The notes beneath the pieces were generated by a model. The model was given only the letters and a program-made list of their open reading frames with translations. It made no database searches and was not told the DNA's origin. Positions 44,168 to 55,145 of a DNA stretch of 64,000 nt are shown one piece after another. Both the position numbers and the translations under genes were made by a program. Within the stretch, counting starts at the first letter, position 1; every line of letters starts with the position of its first letter. The stretch is taken from assembly GCF_048128805.1 (NCBI RefSeq), contig NC_136005.1, positions 22,280,760-22,344,759 of the forward strand. The letters run 5' to 3'. This DNA is from Centroberyx gerrardi (taxonomy: Eukaryota > Chordata > Actinopteri > Beryciformes > Berycidae).

Positions 44168-44228
44168 ATGAACAGAAACACAGCGGCGGTTTTACTTTTG
44201 GCACTGGGCTTTCTCGTCTGCGAAGGGG
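44168..44228 (+). CDS. PTGS2: PTGS2 exon 1 (coding part)
   Basis: 61 nt encoding signal peptide [23 protein letters not shown] at 44168, donor GTAAGC. Confidence 0.95.
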
Positions 44229-47200
44229 GTAAGCATGGAAACAAATATTGTCTACAGATGTCTGATAACTTATAGTTGAGAGTCTGCCTCAAAAGTTTTC
44301 TTTTTGATCTCTTTTTGAAGTTTGTATTTTTTGTATTGGTTATTCTATTAAAGATATTTAGAAGTATACTACTGGAAACTACATAATACCCCATTGTAAT
44401 ATTATAAGAATATCATAGTGATACCATAAGGACTGAAAAAATACGATTAAGGCGCGATAACGTTATTATAACCTCACTATGAAATACCACAGACAACCTA
44501 TTACATCCTTATAGAATTATTACATGGATGGTGATTTTTCATTAGGATTCAAAGAGTTTGTATAAGACTTTCCCAAGCTGTTTGCTCTTGGTATTGGCTG
44601 TTTTCTCAATGGACACCGCACCGTGTGTTACAGGTAACCCGTGCTGCTCAGAGCCATGCCAGAACAGAGGGGTATGCACAGCTCTTGGATCAGACGGTTA
44701 TGAATGTGATTGCACGCGGACCGGTTACTACGGACAGAACTGCACAACACGTAAGCGAAGTTCTGAATTGTAGCCTATAAATCGAATAAACTAAAAGTCA
44801 CGATTATTGTCTCTTTTTAGAAATTTGATCATTAATTCACATTCCCACTTGATGTTCACAGCCGAGTTCCTCACCTGGCTGAAAATCTCTCTGAAGCCTT
44901 CACCTAACACGGTCCACTACCTGCTCACACACTTCAAGGGCTTCTGGAACATTATCAACAACATCTCATTCCTCAGGGATGCTATCATGAGATATGTGCT
45001 GACATGTAAGTCTTAAAGAAAATAACTCTGGCTGAATGCAAACTGAGAATCTGGATTGGGAATTCATTCATAGCAAATTCAACTTCTTCAAATAAGTTCT
45101 TAGATATTCTATAATAATAAAAAATATTCAAATATGCAGTGTTTATCATAATCATGAATAATAATTATATGCTTTTTATGTTATTTTCTCTCTAGCCCGA
45201 TCCCACCTGATTGATAGTCCCCCTACTTACAACGCAGATTATGGCTACAAAAGCTGGGAAGCCTACTCCAACCTTTCCTACTACACACGCACCCTTCCCC
45301 CGGTGCCAGAGGATTGCCCAACACCTATGGGAGTAGTAGGTGAGTGCACTCTCTCTGCCTTTGGAAAACCTGTTTTCTCAGATTCTTGAATACTGAGCAA
45401 AGAGTGGCTTGGCCTCATTACATCACGGTACGCACATGCCAAAACTATCTGCGCCGCTGGCTGCTGCTCACAGTGCGCTGAGGAAATCACTGCAAAAACT
45501 GCACCAACCAGCCAAAACTAACTTACATGAAGCCACTCAAGCCACTCAAAATATCCAGAAGTATCAGAACAAATCTTTGCAAAGATAGAGTCATAAAGTG
45601 GGTCACAAATAACAAGTAGGATCCTGAAACAAGAGTAAAAAACCAACCATGGGCATGTTTGATTTTGCTTAAAATGTTTTTAAATTGAAAATATAGTTAA
45701 CAAATCTAGCTTTCTTTACAAGTAGATCATCATCAAACCACAATCAAATGTATAACATCCAAATTCAGCTATAAAGTTATAGCCAGTGTGATTAGCTGGG
45801 TTCTATATTGTTAGTAGTGTATATTAATGTTCTGCATTGTTTCTCCAGGTAAGAAGGAGCTGCCTGATGTGAAGGTTTTGGCTGAGAAGCTCCTGATAAG
45901 GCGACAGTTCATCCCCGACCCTCAGGGCTCCAGCCTGATGTTTGCCTTCTTCGCGCAGCACTTCACCCACCAGTTCTTCAAATCCGACATGAAGAAAGGA
46001 CCCGCCTTCACCCAAGCTCAAGGCCACGGGGTGAGGAGAGCAGCTCACAATCGTCATTTCATATCACACTGTATTAGAAACGGTGCAAGAGAAAGGGTCA
46101 TAATGGTGAAATTATATGATAGTAAAACATCTAGTTGTGTTGGGCGTGGACATATGTTTTTTTAAATAATCTTTTCATGTTACACCATACCCGTAAATCA
46201 GACTGTCACATCATACCCTTGTATACATCTCTTTCTTCAGTTAGAGAAAGGGAAAGCGAGACCGCAGTTGTGATTACAAAATGAACTGAAAATGAAACAT
46301 GTATTCATGTGATTGTTTTCAGGTGGACCTCGGCCACATCTATGGAGATAACCTGGAGAGGCAACACAAGCTCAGACTGTTCAAGGACGGCAAGCTGAAA
46401 TATCAGGTATGGGACTCATCTTGTTCAAACGGCCATATCTTTAACTTTAACTGGTTTCTACATCTTATTCTTGAAGACCACAATTAGTTTCTTACAGTTG
46501 CTTCCTCTGTTCCATGACTGTGTAGGTACTGGAGGGAGAGGTGTACCCCCCGACAGTTAAGGACGTTGGTGCTGAAATGCACTACCCTCCCCACGTGCCC
46601 GACTCTCACCGCTTCGCCGTGGGCCACGAGGCGTTCGGCCTGGTCCCTGGTCTGATGATGTATGCCACCATCTGGCTCCGGGAACACAACCGGGTCTGTG
46701 ACGTCCTGAAGGAGATCCACCCCGACTGGGACGACGAAAGGCTCTTCCAGACCTCACGGCTCATTCTGATTGGTGAGTGTGTGAGATACCGATACACGTG
46801 TAGAACTCTTCAGCGCAGTGCAACACGTTTAAAATTAGCCGACTTGCTAAGCTGTTAATGTGTCAAAAAGGCTGCTTATCATGCCTTTCACAGCGTTGAA
46901 TAAAGGAAGTTATGCTTTTCTCAGTTTACTGTCATAGAAAGTTCCCAGGCTATCTTTGTAATTATCAGAATTTCAGCTCTATTGTGTGAAATAGGGTTCA
47001 CATTGTTCAACAGATGTGAGATATGATCTGCCACTTCAACCTCAGAGGAAGGAATTTTTTTTTTTTCTGGACGGTGGTGTTAACAATGTTGCATATTTGC
47101 CGAATATAACTAGGTGGACAAACCATCCTGTAATCAACTGAATAGTCTCTAATGTCTGAGGTTTACAATTTGTCTAATCTGAACATCTCATCTGTCCTGC

Positions 47201-48807
47201 AGGAGAGACCATCAAGATCGTGATTGAGGACTATGTGCAGCACCTGAGCGGCTACAACTTCAAGCTGAAGTTTGATCCTGAGCTGCTGTTCAACCAGCGC
47301 TTCCAGTACCAGAATCGCATTTCATCCGAGTTCAACACCCTGTACCACTGGCACCCGCTGATGCCCGATGCATTCCACATCGAGGAGCAGGTTTACAACT
47401 ATAAGCAATTTGTCTTCAACACCTCCATAGTGACGCAACACGGCATCAGCAACCTGGTGGACTCCTTCACCAAGCAGGTTTCTGGACGGGTAAGAACTTC
47501 TAGTAGTAGTTGTAGTAATAGGCCGATTTACTTTGAGACTGTACCACTGATGTTGCTTTGAGACCGTACAGCTGACCTTGCATTCTTTCTTCAGGTTGCC
47601 GGTGGTCGAAATGTCCCCGGGGCGGTGATGCATGTGGCCATCAAGTCCATAGAGAACAGCAGGAAAATGCGCTACCAGTCTCTGAATGCCTACAGGAAAC
47701 GATTCTCCATGAAGCCCTACAGCTCCTTCGAAGACCTGACAGGTGAGACGAAGTGAAGATCACTCAAAAGACCACTAGGGTTAGGGTTAGGGTTAGGGTG
47801 TAAATGATGACATCAGATGGCAAAAGAGATAAGAGGAAAGGTTACTGCCAGTGCCTCAAGAAAAGCACAGCAGTTTTTAAGATCCAATCTTATGGCTCTG
47901 ATGCATGCCTGAACATAAACTATGGACATATTTGAGTTGAAACGCCATTAAACTGGTCTGGACAGATTTTTAGTGCTCACAGCTTTGGAAGTTAGGAATT
48001 TATTTCCGTGCCTTAAAAAAAAACCAGATGTTCCCTTCAGCTTCAGATAGTGTAAGCAGTTTGTCATGGAAGAGAGCAAGACATAAACAGAGACCTGCTG
48101 GAGGATGTACTGCTTCAGAGACGAAGATTTAAACTCCCTAAGAAGAGAGGTTTTGATTAACCAGTAACTATGATTTATGAGGAAAGCAAAATGTCTGTAT
48201 ATGTGTTTGTGTGTGTGAGAGAGAGAGAAGAGAGATCAGTATTTATTCTTTTTAATGTGTTTGCTGGATTTCAATCCGACAAAAACACAGGTGGTCGTAT
48301 TTAGACTAGCTGCAAGCTTTACAGCTGCTGAGGCAGTGCGAGAAGCCAAGCTGAGAAACTAACCAAACCCTTTTCCTCTGGTGTCGTTACTCAGGAGAGA
48401 AAGAAATGGCCGCAGTGCTGGAGGAGCTGTACGGACACGTCGACGCTGTGGAGCTCTATGCAGGCCTGCTGGTGGAGAAGCCCAGGCCCAACGCCATCTT
48501 TGGGGAGACCATGGTGGAGATGGGCGCCCCTTACTCCCTCAAGGGCTTAATGGGAAACCCCATCTGCTCCCCGGAGTACTGGAAGCCCAGCACCTTCGGC
48601 GGCAGCGTGGGCTTCGACATCGTCAACACCGCCTCCCTGCAGAGGCTGGTCTGCAACAATGTCAAGGGCCCGTGTCCCGTGGCGTCCTTTCATGTGGTTG
48701 GCATAAAAGAGACGGGATCCATTACCATCAACTCAAGCACGTCCCACTCGCGCGGCAGTGACATCAACCCCACAGTCATTTTGAAAGAAAGGACTACTGA
48801 GCTCTAA
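44168..48807 (+). CDS. PTGS2: Prostaglandin G/H synthase 2 (cyclooxygenase-2)
   Basis: Bifunctional haem enzyme of the ER and nuclear envelope lumen that converts arachidonate to PGG2 and then PGH2. Ten exons join to 608 residues (human 604). Exons 2-9 have the lengths I remember for human: 117, 144, 144, 182, 84, 247, 287 and 148 nt. Order: signal peptide (1-20), EGF module (21-59), membrane-binding helices, catalytic domain. Key residues (ovine COX-1 number minus 11): Arg109 (120), Gln192/His196 (203/207), Tyr374 (385), haem His377 (388), Arg502 (513), Val512 (523), aspirin-acetylated Ser519 (530). Arg502 and Val512 are the COX-2 side-pocket signature, so it is not PTGS1. It ends in a COX-2-type C-terminal insert with an NSS glycosylation sequon and TTEL, like human STEL. 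Confidence 0.98.
44400..44547 (+). repeat. Dispersed repeat A, copy 2
   Basis: Lies in PTGS2 intron 1; collinear with copy 1 at 41581-41731 (shared GTGATACCATA, ACCACAGACA and GTGATTTTTC). Confidence 0.7.
44634..44750 (+). CDS. PTGS2: PTGS2 exon 2 (EGF module)
   Basis: 117 nt: [14 protein letters not shown] ... [15 protein letters not shown], with the conserved N-glycosylation sequon NCT. Confidence 0.97.
44862..45005 (+). CDS. PTGS2: PTGS2 exon 3 (membrane-binding helices)
   Basis: 144 nt: [20 protein letters not shown] ... MRYVLT. Confidence 0.97.
45196..45339 (+). CDS. PTGS2: PTGS2 exon 4
   Basis: 144 nt: [20 protein letters not shown] ... TPMGVV. Carries Arg109 (Arg120), the substrate carboxylate ligand. 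Confidence 0.97.
45849..46030 (+). CDS. PTGS2: PTGS2 exon 5
   Basis: 182 nt; contains [13 protein letters not shown] with peroxidase residues Gln192 and His196. The exon itself begins GTAAG, so the true acceptor AG at 45847-45848 could be mistaken for a donor. Confidence 0.97.
46323..46406 (+). CDS. PTGS2: PTGS2 exon 6
   Basis: 84 nt phase 0: [20 protein letters not shown] ... KLKYQ. Confidence 0.97.
46526..46772 (+). CDS. PTGS2: PTGS2 exon 7
   Basis: 247 nt: [15 protein letters not shown] ... [20 protein letters not shown] ... RLILI. Confidence 0.97.
47203..47489 (+). CDS. PTGS2: PTGS2 exon 8 (catalytic Tyr, haem His)
   Basis: 287 nt. [13 protein letters not shown] carries the radical-forming Tyr374 and proximal haem ligand His377. 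Confidence 0.98.
47595..47742 (+). CDS. PTGS2: PTGS2 exon 9
   Basis: 148 nt: [18 protein letters not shown] ... [13 protein letters not shown]. Confidence 0.97.
47776..47798 (+). repeat. Short telomere-like (TTAGGG)n array
   Basis: Almost four perfect vertebrate telomere hexamers in PTGS2 intron 9, just after exon 9. Confidence 0.9.
48395..48807 (+). CDS. PTGS2: PTGS2 exon 10 with stop
   Basis: 413 nt: [20 protein letters not shown] then SLKG carries Arg502, Val512 and Ser519. The C-terminus is [20 protein letters not shown] then TTEL and TAA at 48805-48807. Confidence 0.98.
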
Positions 48808-50545
48808 TTCTTATTTTATTCGGGGTTTCTTTTTGTATATCTTTGTATTTATTTATTATTTATTGCATATTTATTATTCTATTTATAACATACTGGAATA
48901 AGTGCAAACCCAACTTTTTTATAATTATTTAGTATATTTTTGTAAGGTGATCAAGGAAAGATTCTCTGCTTGTTTTTATTTATTGAATGAGTTTATGTAT
49001 TGTATGTTATTGTTCCAGTAACTGGTGACCTCAGAAATAGCACTGGCAATGTTGATGATATTAATGTTTTTAACAACTTGATACTTGAATTTCGGTTTAC
49101 TTTAGTTTACAGTTTCAACTACATTGTACATTACAGTACTAATGTTGCCTTAAAGTGACTGTCACTTTTTAAAATCTATTTAAACTGCCTCTATATGACT
49201 GTTACAGTACAACTTGCTTGAATTTTACTATACTGACGGTGAACAACATGACTGATCTTGACTGTCCTGATCTAATCTTATCTACAGTAAAGTGCATTCT
49301 AACTTCACTATTGTTTTCCTTCTGTTTTTTCTGCTTCAATACAGTGCCTTGCAATTTAAATTGACTTGTAGTCTAAGCTACATCATTGTTTTGAACTGAG
49401 CCTTTGTACTATAGAAAACTCAACAATATAGTGGGTTAAAGAAAGCCATGTGATTTTGAGAGTAATGTTCTCATACTCCACTGACTTGCACAAGCATCAC
49501 TATAAATGCTACCAGGAAGCTGGTGCAAATTTCTCAGAACTAAATATTTTATCTAAGAGCAGACTTATCTGGGCTTTTCCTCCAAAAGGAAAAACGACAT
49601 TATCCGAGTATTGGCTTGCTCTTATGGCACAAGGCAGTGCAATTAGTATCAGTGAGCATCTCCCAAAGATAACGAGGCAATAGTAAACATGTCATGCCCC
49701 ATGAACGATGGAGTCTTCCTCAAGGCCAGCAACAAATATGTCACCTTGCTCTGACCTGTAATTGTAGCTTCACTCATGGGCCGATAAGTGTAATTTGGAG
49801 TGAAGTGGTGAGATGCACCATTCCTCCAGGTTTTTGAAAATGCTGGAAAGCAGTGGTCAGATGCATCATTGCAAGTTTTGTCAAAATTCTTTGAGCGGTG
49901 TCTGAGATATCATGGGTGACAGACGGATGAAAGAGCAACCAAGGAAGGAGACCAATCCATAGTCCACAAACGTATAGCCTGCAGCTTCTCTACAGACAAT
50001 CAGCAACAGACTGACTTTATCAGCTCGCACAGTTTGGTAAATCTTCTGCATCCCAACAACATATTTTTTTTATTGCAGTTGCAATATCAGCTTCCATTCA
50101 ACAAAAAAGAATCGTTATACGCAGAAAATTATTTTCACCTTTTATGTCTTTTCCAGTTCATTCTCTGTGGAGCTTTATATTTGTATGTTATCAGAGAATA
50201 AAGGGGGCAAGACAATCTTTTCTATCTTGAATATACTCTTACTGATAAAGACCAAACTGTCCTAAGGCAAATGAATAATTTCAGTGATGTGTTTCAAAGG
50301 TGAAATTCTATCATATTCCCCCTATAGCTCAAATGTCAAAGAAAAAAGTTGATACACTCTGTATCTCGTGTGTACTGTGATTTTCTAAGTTATGTTCTCT
50401 TTGCGCAGAAAACAAAATCTGAACTTTTTTTATTTACAACTGTTGCAAAGAAAAAGTTTGCCTATAAGAAATTATGGCACTCATTTCTTAGAATCGAAGA
50501 ACATCTAAAAGGATTCATTTAATAAAAGGTCTGTGAGAGGCAATA
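48808..50545 (+). other. PTGS2: PTGS2 3' UTR
   Basis: AU-rich sequence after the stop. AATAAA hexamers at 50197-50202 and 50521-50526 are candidate ends, giving a 1.4-1.7 kb UTR. The end is inferred. Confidence 0.55.
48842..48895 (+). promoter_or_regulatory. PTGS2: AU-rich mRNA-instability element of PTGS2
   Basis: A cluster of ATTTA pentamers, some overlapping (TATTTATTTATTATTTATT), about 40 bp after the stop. In mammals such a cluster at this place makes COX-2 mRNA short-lived and binds HuR, TTP and similar proteins. Confidence 0.8.
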
Positions 50546-53036
50546 TCTCTTGTAAAATCACCTCAGAGGCATTGCAACACAGGCTGAAGGAGTTTTATTG
50601 TGTTAGACAAGTTGAATCACTGATATCTTTTTGTTACACCACTCAAATTTAGCCTTTGTTTAAGAGGGTGCTTCAACTTAACTTATCTAAGAGACCTTGA
50701 AGGGCCCTTGTTTTAGCCAGTTTAATCATACTTCACACACACACACACACACACATGCTGTAGGCCATTCTGCACACTGAGGAGCTTTCACTTTTCAGCA
50801 CACTAGATAGTATCTAAGACATGTGGCTACTCGTCAGTCCCAAGGTGATCTACATGCTCTGAACCAAGATGGCATGAGCTTCCTCAATCTGCTTCACAGA
50901 TAAGCTGTGCTTGGAAAGATGAGCGAAGTTCAGGAAGCATAGATCAGGAATTTCTCGCTGAAACTTCTGCATTCCCTTTGATAATGTGCATATTAATTAC
51001 AGCTTCTGAAGCAAAGTAAGGGCGTCGTGAAAAAATACCACTACTACATGCTAAGCAATTCCTTCTGTGTACTGGTGTTGTTTTGCTATTACTTTATGAT
51101 GACAGACACTGCATGACATGTATAACAAATGATGAGACGTTTATAGGAAATGACGAGGTGACCATACAAAGACTGGGCTATAATATGCAATGCTAAAACT
51201 TTCCACGGGTCTGACGTGCTCTTTGTCGGGAACACAGCACAGAAAAAAAAACATTTTTATATGAGGTGAGAAGAACGGCGCTCTCCAAAAGCGAAGCAGC
51301 CCACAACGCCACACTACAGTGAGAGGAAACCTTGCCTCAGTGGTCTGGTCTGGCAGTGCAACAAAGAGGATCATGGTTATTTTTTCTATGGTGCCCCATC
51401 CAAAACAAACATGGCGGAGCAGAACCATACAGCCGACCCCCTGAAGGAATGCTGACGTGCCTCGCAGCACAGTGAGCGGTGAGTCAGAGAGTTGGGCATC
51501 ATCCCTTCTAAACACAGACAATGACAAGTTAACTTTCCCATCCATTCACACATTTCTCTCACCGATACAGAGAACACATCAACAACTCATCAGTTGTCAT
51601 CTCAACTGAACCTGATGGACAGTTCCCCCATCTCATAATCGTTGTCCCCCACTTCAAAGGACCAGGCATAGGACGGCCTGTCAGTGGAACTTTGACTTGG
51701 CCCATCACGGCAGGAAAATGACCTAATTGTGCGTGCACATTATTAGTTTTCCCGACTCTCAGTGGCCCGAGGGCGAGTATTATTCAGTAGCGCAGCAATG
51801 TGTGGCGTGCTCAGGTCCTGGTCTATGAGATTGAGCAGGGGAACACATCTTGCTTTGTGTGTGTGTAATGAGCATGAGCAGGCCGTGGGCCCTGGTGTGG
51901 GAGAGGATCAAGGGATTTCACTGTGTGTTTTCAATGTGACCGGTCCTGGCCTTCTCTGGAACCGGACCTGGTGTGGAAATCGTGATCCGAGAAGAGCGGT
52001 ACGTGACGGACCGCAGGTGGCAGGGACTGGGGTCAACCAGAAGCTAGCGCCGGTCGCCTCTGCACGTGAAGCACTGGCACTGACCCACTGGGAGAAACGG
52101 AAATGGGGGAAACTGTGCAAATCACAGTTGGACATCGGTTCTACAAGCAGTACTGTAAATTCTCTGAGATTAAATTATACATGAATGTAGCTGCAACTGC
52201 ATCTGGCTCCATCATGTATGCAGGTGGGTTTTGATACAGGTGCATGTTTAAATCACATTCACCAGGCTTATATCACAACATCTAACCCTGAGGTCATAGG
52301 TTCATGTTTGAGGTGTGTTTGCGCCTGTTGTGTGGTAACAAGACTTGTGTCAGTGCATCGCCCCAAGGAAGCCCTTTATTTATCATTGTCTATAATGATG
52401 TCATTCCCTCTAAGCGATCATGGTTTCACTCGACACTTGACATGCTCACACGAATAAACTTTCATTCGTAGTGACTTATCAGACGCTGACAGGATTGTTT
52501 ATGTCATGGCGACGGTAGCGAGGCAAAGCCTGGGGCATGAGGAATGTCTGTCTTGTAGGATTTCCCTAAGATCGTGATCTAAGTTTCTGTTTCTGCTTAT
52601 GGTGGCTTGTTTTGCGGCTGATAACTTCCTTTAAATCTGCACATGAAAGATTTCTGTGACGGTCAGAGATAGAGATCCAGAAATGAGCGGTAAACTTAGT
52701 GACACATAGACAAGTGAGGTGATGCCAAAGGAGTAAACAATCAAGCCACGGGGAAGAAAGAGGGAGGGGCAAGGAAAAAAACAATGAAACTCTGTGTAAG
52801 TAAGAGGAAGTAGAGAAGACCCAATGATTCACCTAAGTTATTCATCTATCCTATGAGGGTTGTACATTGACTCTCCTGGCAACAGCAGGTGACAATATTG
52901 AATTCAGATGTTTCAAACGTAATGTCAGGAAGTCTACAGAGGGATTTTTTTAAAATTAGTCAATTATGTAGGTCAGGAGGAAATCGATGGTCTGTGTGTC
53001 ATCTCAACAAATACTCATGAATGGACCACAAACACT

Positions 53037-53077
<41 letters not shown>

Positions 53078-53099
53078 ACGAAAGAAATAAAGAAAGAAA
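53037..53099. repeat. (GAAA)n microsatellite
   Basis: About 15 tetranucleotide units with few interruptions. Confidence 0.95.
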
Positions 53100-53891
53100 G
53101 ATTCATTATTTGAAGAGATTTTGAGAAGGTGAGCCCTCATATCTCCTCCACTCTTGTCATGATGTCACGCTGTGTGTGGTTGTTTTCTGAAGCGCCCCGT
53201 GACTTTCTCCAAGCAAGAATGCCTGGCGTCTCATTCTGTGTTTATGCTTCTGAAACCGGCGCACATGTTTTGTCTGACGTGTGCGTCGCAGAAGCCACCT
53301 ATCTGCCGGAGCCATATAAGGGGACACCCAGAGGAAAGGGCCTTCTCCAGTCATACTGCTGTGATACTGTGTCACAGGATGACATCGAACCAGCTGTGAT
53401 ACTGAAGCTGTCACTCCACACACACTCAGGTTGGGGAGCAGTGCTGCATCACGCATAGCTCAGACACATACACACACACACCCATACACACAGTCACTCT
53501 CACACAAAACACACACTCACAAATCAGACATACCACAAGTACATCATACACACACATCGCTGTTATATGTCATAGAAGCCCATTTGAGGGCCTGAAGCAG
53601 CAGAAGCAGATGATAGGGAATGATGTCACATGCCAGAGAGGTTAGAGCTGATCTTTACTTAGCTAACTCTACTGTCAGATCTATAATTAACTTAAAGAGA
53701 ATAATAATCATTGTCTTGAATCCAAAAAAGGCCACAGAAACACCGCTAGAATGGCCTTCAATAAGAAATGGCTGAGCAAATGGTTGAGTCCCACATTTGG
53801 TCCCAACCCAATGTATTGATTCAAAACGAAACCTCATGTGGTCTGGACTTCTACTTGTCATCTTCATTAGAAATCAAGTCATTTCACTCAC

Positions 53892-53924
53892 TCACACACA
53901 TACACACACACACACACACACACT
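53892..53924. repeat. (CA)n microsatellite
   Basis: A CA run. Confidence 0.95.
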
Positions 53925-55090
53925 CGCACGCACATTCATACATGCTAGGAGGGACTATTACTTCCTCTCTTCGTTACTTTCTCACACATTGCTGTAGTGA
54001 CTAACAGCATGGTACAATGGCCTTATCAAAGGCCGGCCATTTGCTCAGGTGTCTCAAAAGCGTTCCCATGTTAGTAATAGGTTGTCTCAAAGATCTCATA
54101 CCTTTGGCACATACTCCGACAGTGACACTCCACACCTTGCATTTGTGTCATCCTTCCACTCCGCCATGTCACCCTGTCACTCATTTCTCCTTTGTTTATA
54201 TCTTATTTTGGAAACCATTTTCTTATCTCCCATATTAGATATGAATGAAATGAGCAAACACCAGCCGATTCATTGGCAAATATCACTACTGGAAGCAAAG
54301 GGCACAAGTGTAAGTACAGTAGCTATGAATGGGTACAAACAAGCCAAACATTCAAAACATATTAGGATATAATTGTGCGCTGACTAAATAGACTTATGGC
54401 GGGTCCTTAGATTAACAACATAGCAACCAGCCGGCCACGTGCTTCGCAAATAACAAGCAAAAACTAGGAAGTCAGTAGCAGAATTCCTGGCTTGAAATCT
54501 CTCAGTATTTTTCCCTTCAAAGAATGAGAACATATGTTTTTCATTTAATTTCTCCCAGCCTGTGTAAACGACATGACGTGTTTGTCTTCTTGGAAAGCTC
54601 AGAGAACCACACTCCACAGGGATTCAGGATTTGGCAGGGCAGCTGCCGGACAAGCAGGGACTGATTAGATCCACATCCACACGCAGCAAAGCGATGCTTA
54701 ATTGGTGTACAGGGTGAGCACGTAACTTTGATTTCAGCTGAAGAATGGATGTGTGTGTGTTGTGTTTCTGTGTGTGTTGTGTCTGTGTGTGTGTGTGTGT
54801 GCGCGCACTTCATTATAGTGAAAACCCTAAACCATCACTCTGCACTTTTATCTGGCAAATGTCTAAAATGGTTGGATGCTTTTAAGTGAGTCTCTCATGC
54901 ACCTACATGTGTCATTCGTTGAATTGCACCATAATAAAATGCCCTTTAGTAATCCATGATTTCCACAGAGAGACATGAAGCATCACAACTAAATTACCAG
55001 GAATTACCTCTAAGAATCACTGTAGCAGTAATTGGAAGTTGAAACCTAAAGCACTATTCACTTCGAGAGAATTATGAGAAGTTCCGCCTC

Positions 55091-55145
55091 TCATATGTCA
55101 AGCTATGTTTCTTACTATGAAGTGACTACTTTCATAGCAAGTAAC
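55091..55145 (-). repeat. Dispersed repeat B, copy 2
   Basis: Inverted relative to 43716-43768. It is embedded in a repeat-like AT-rich block (about 55080-55400) that includes several CTTATAA/TATGAAA motifs. Confidence 0.55.

Noticed and set aside
44558..44633. Open frame upstream of and in frame with PTGS2 exon 2, with a hydrophobic LLLVLAVF stretch resembling an alternative signal peptide.
   Set aside because: It begins at TTG, not ATG, and the only Met is after the hydrophobic part. It overlaps the end of repeat A and the splice acceptor. Exon 1 at 44168 gives a proper signal peptide with promoter elements in place.
44168..48807. Assignment as cyclooxygenase-1 (PTGS1).
   Set aside because: Arg and Val at the 513 and 523 positions, the C-terminal insert with TTEL, the ATTTA-rich UTR and linkage to PLA2G4A all indicate PTGS2. 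Whether it is the fish 2a or 2b copy cannot be decided from this window.
51762..52184. 140-codon open frame.
   Set aside because: Composition is unlike the real exons, no family is recognised, and a similar-length frame exists on the opposite strand. Treated as chance.
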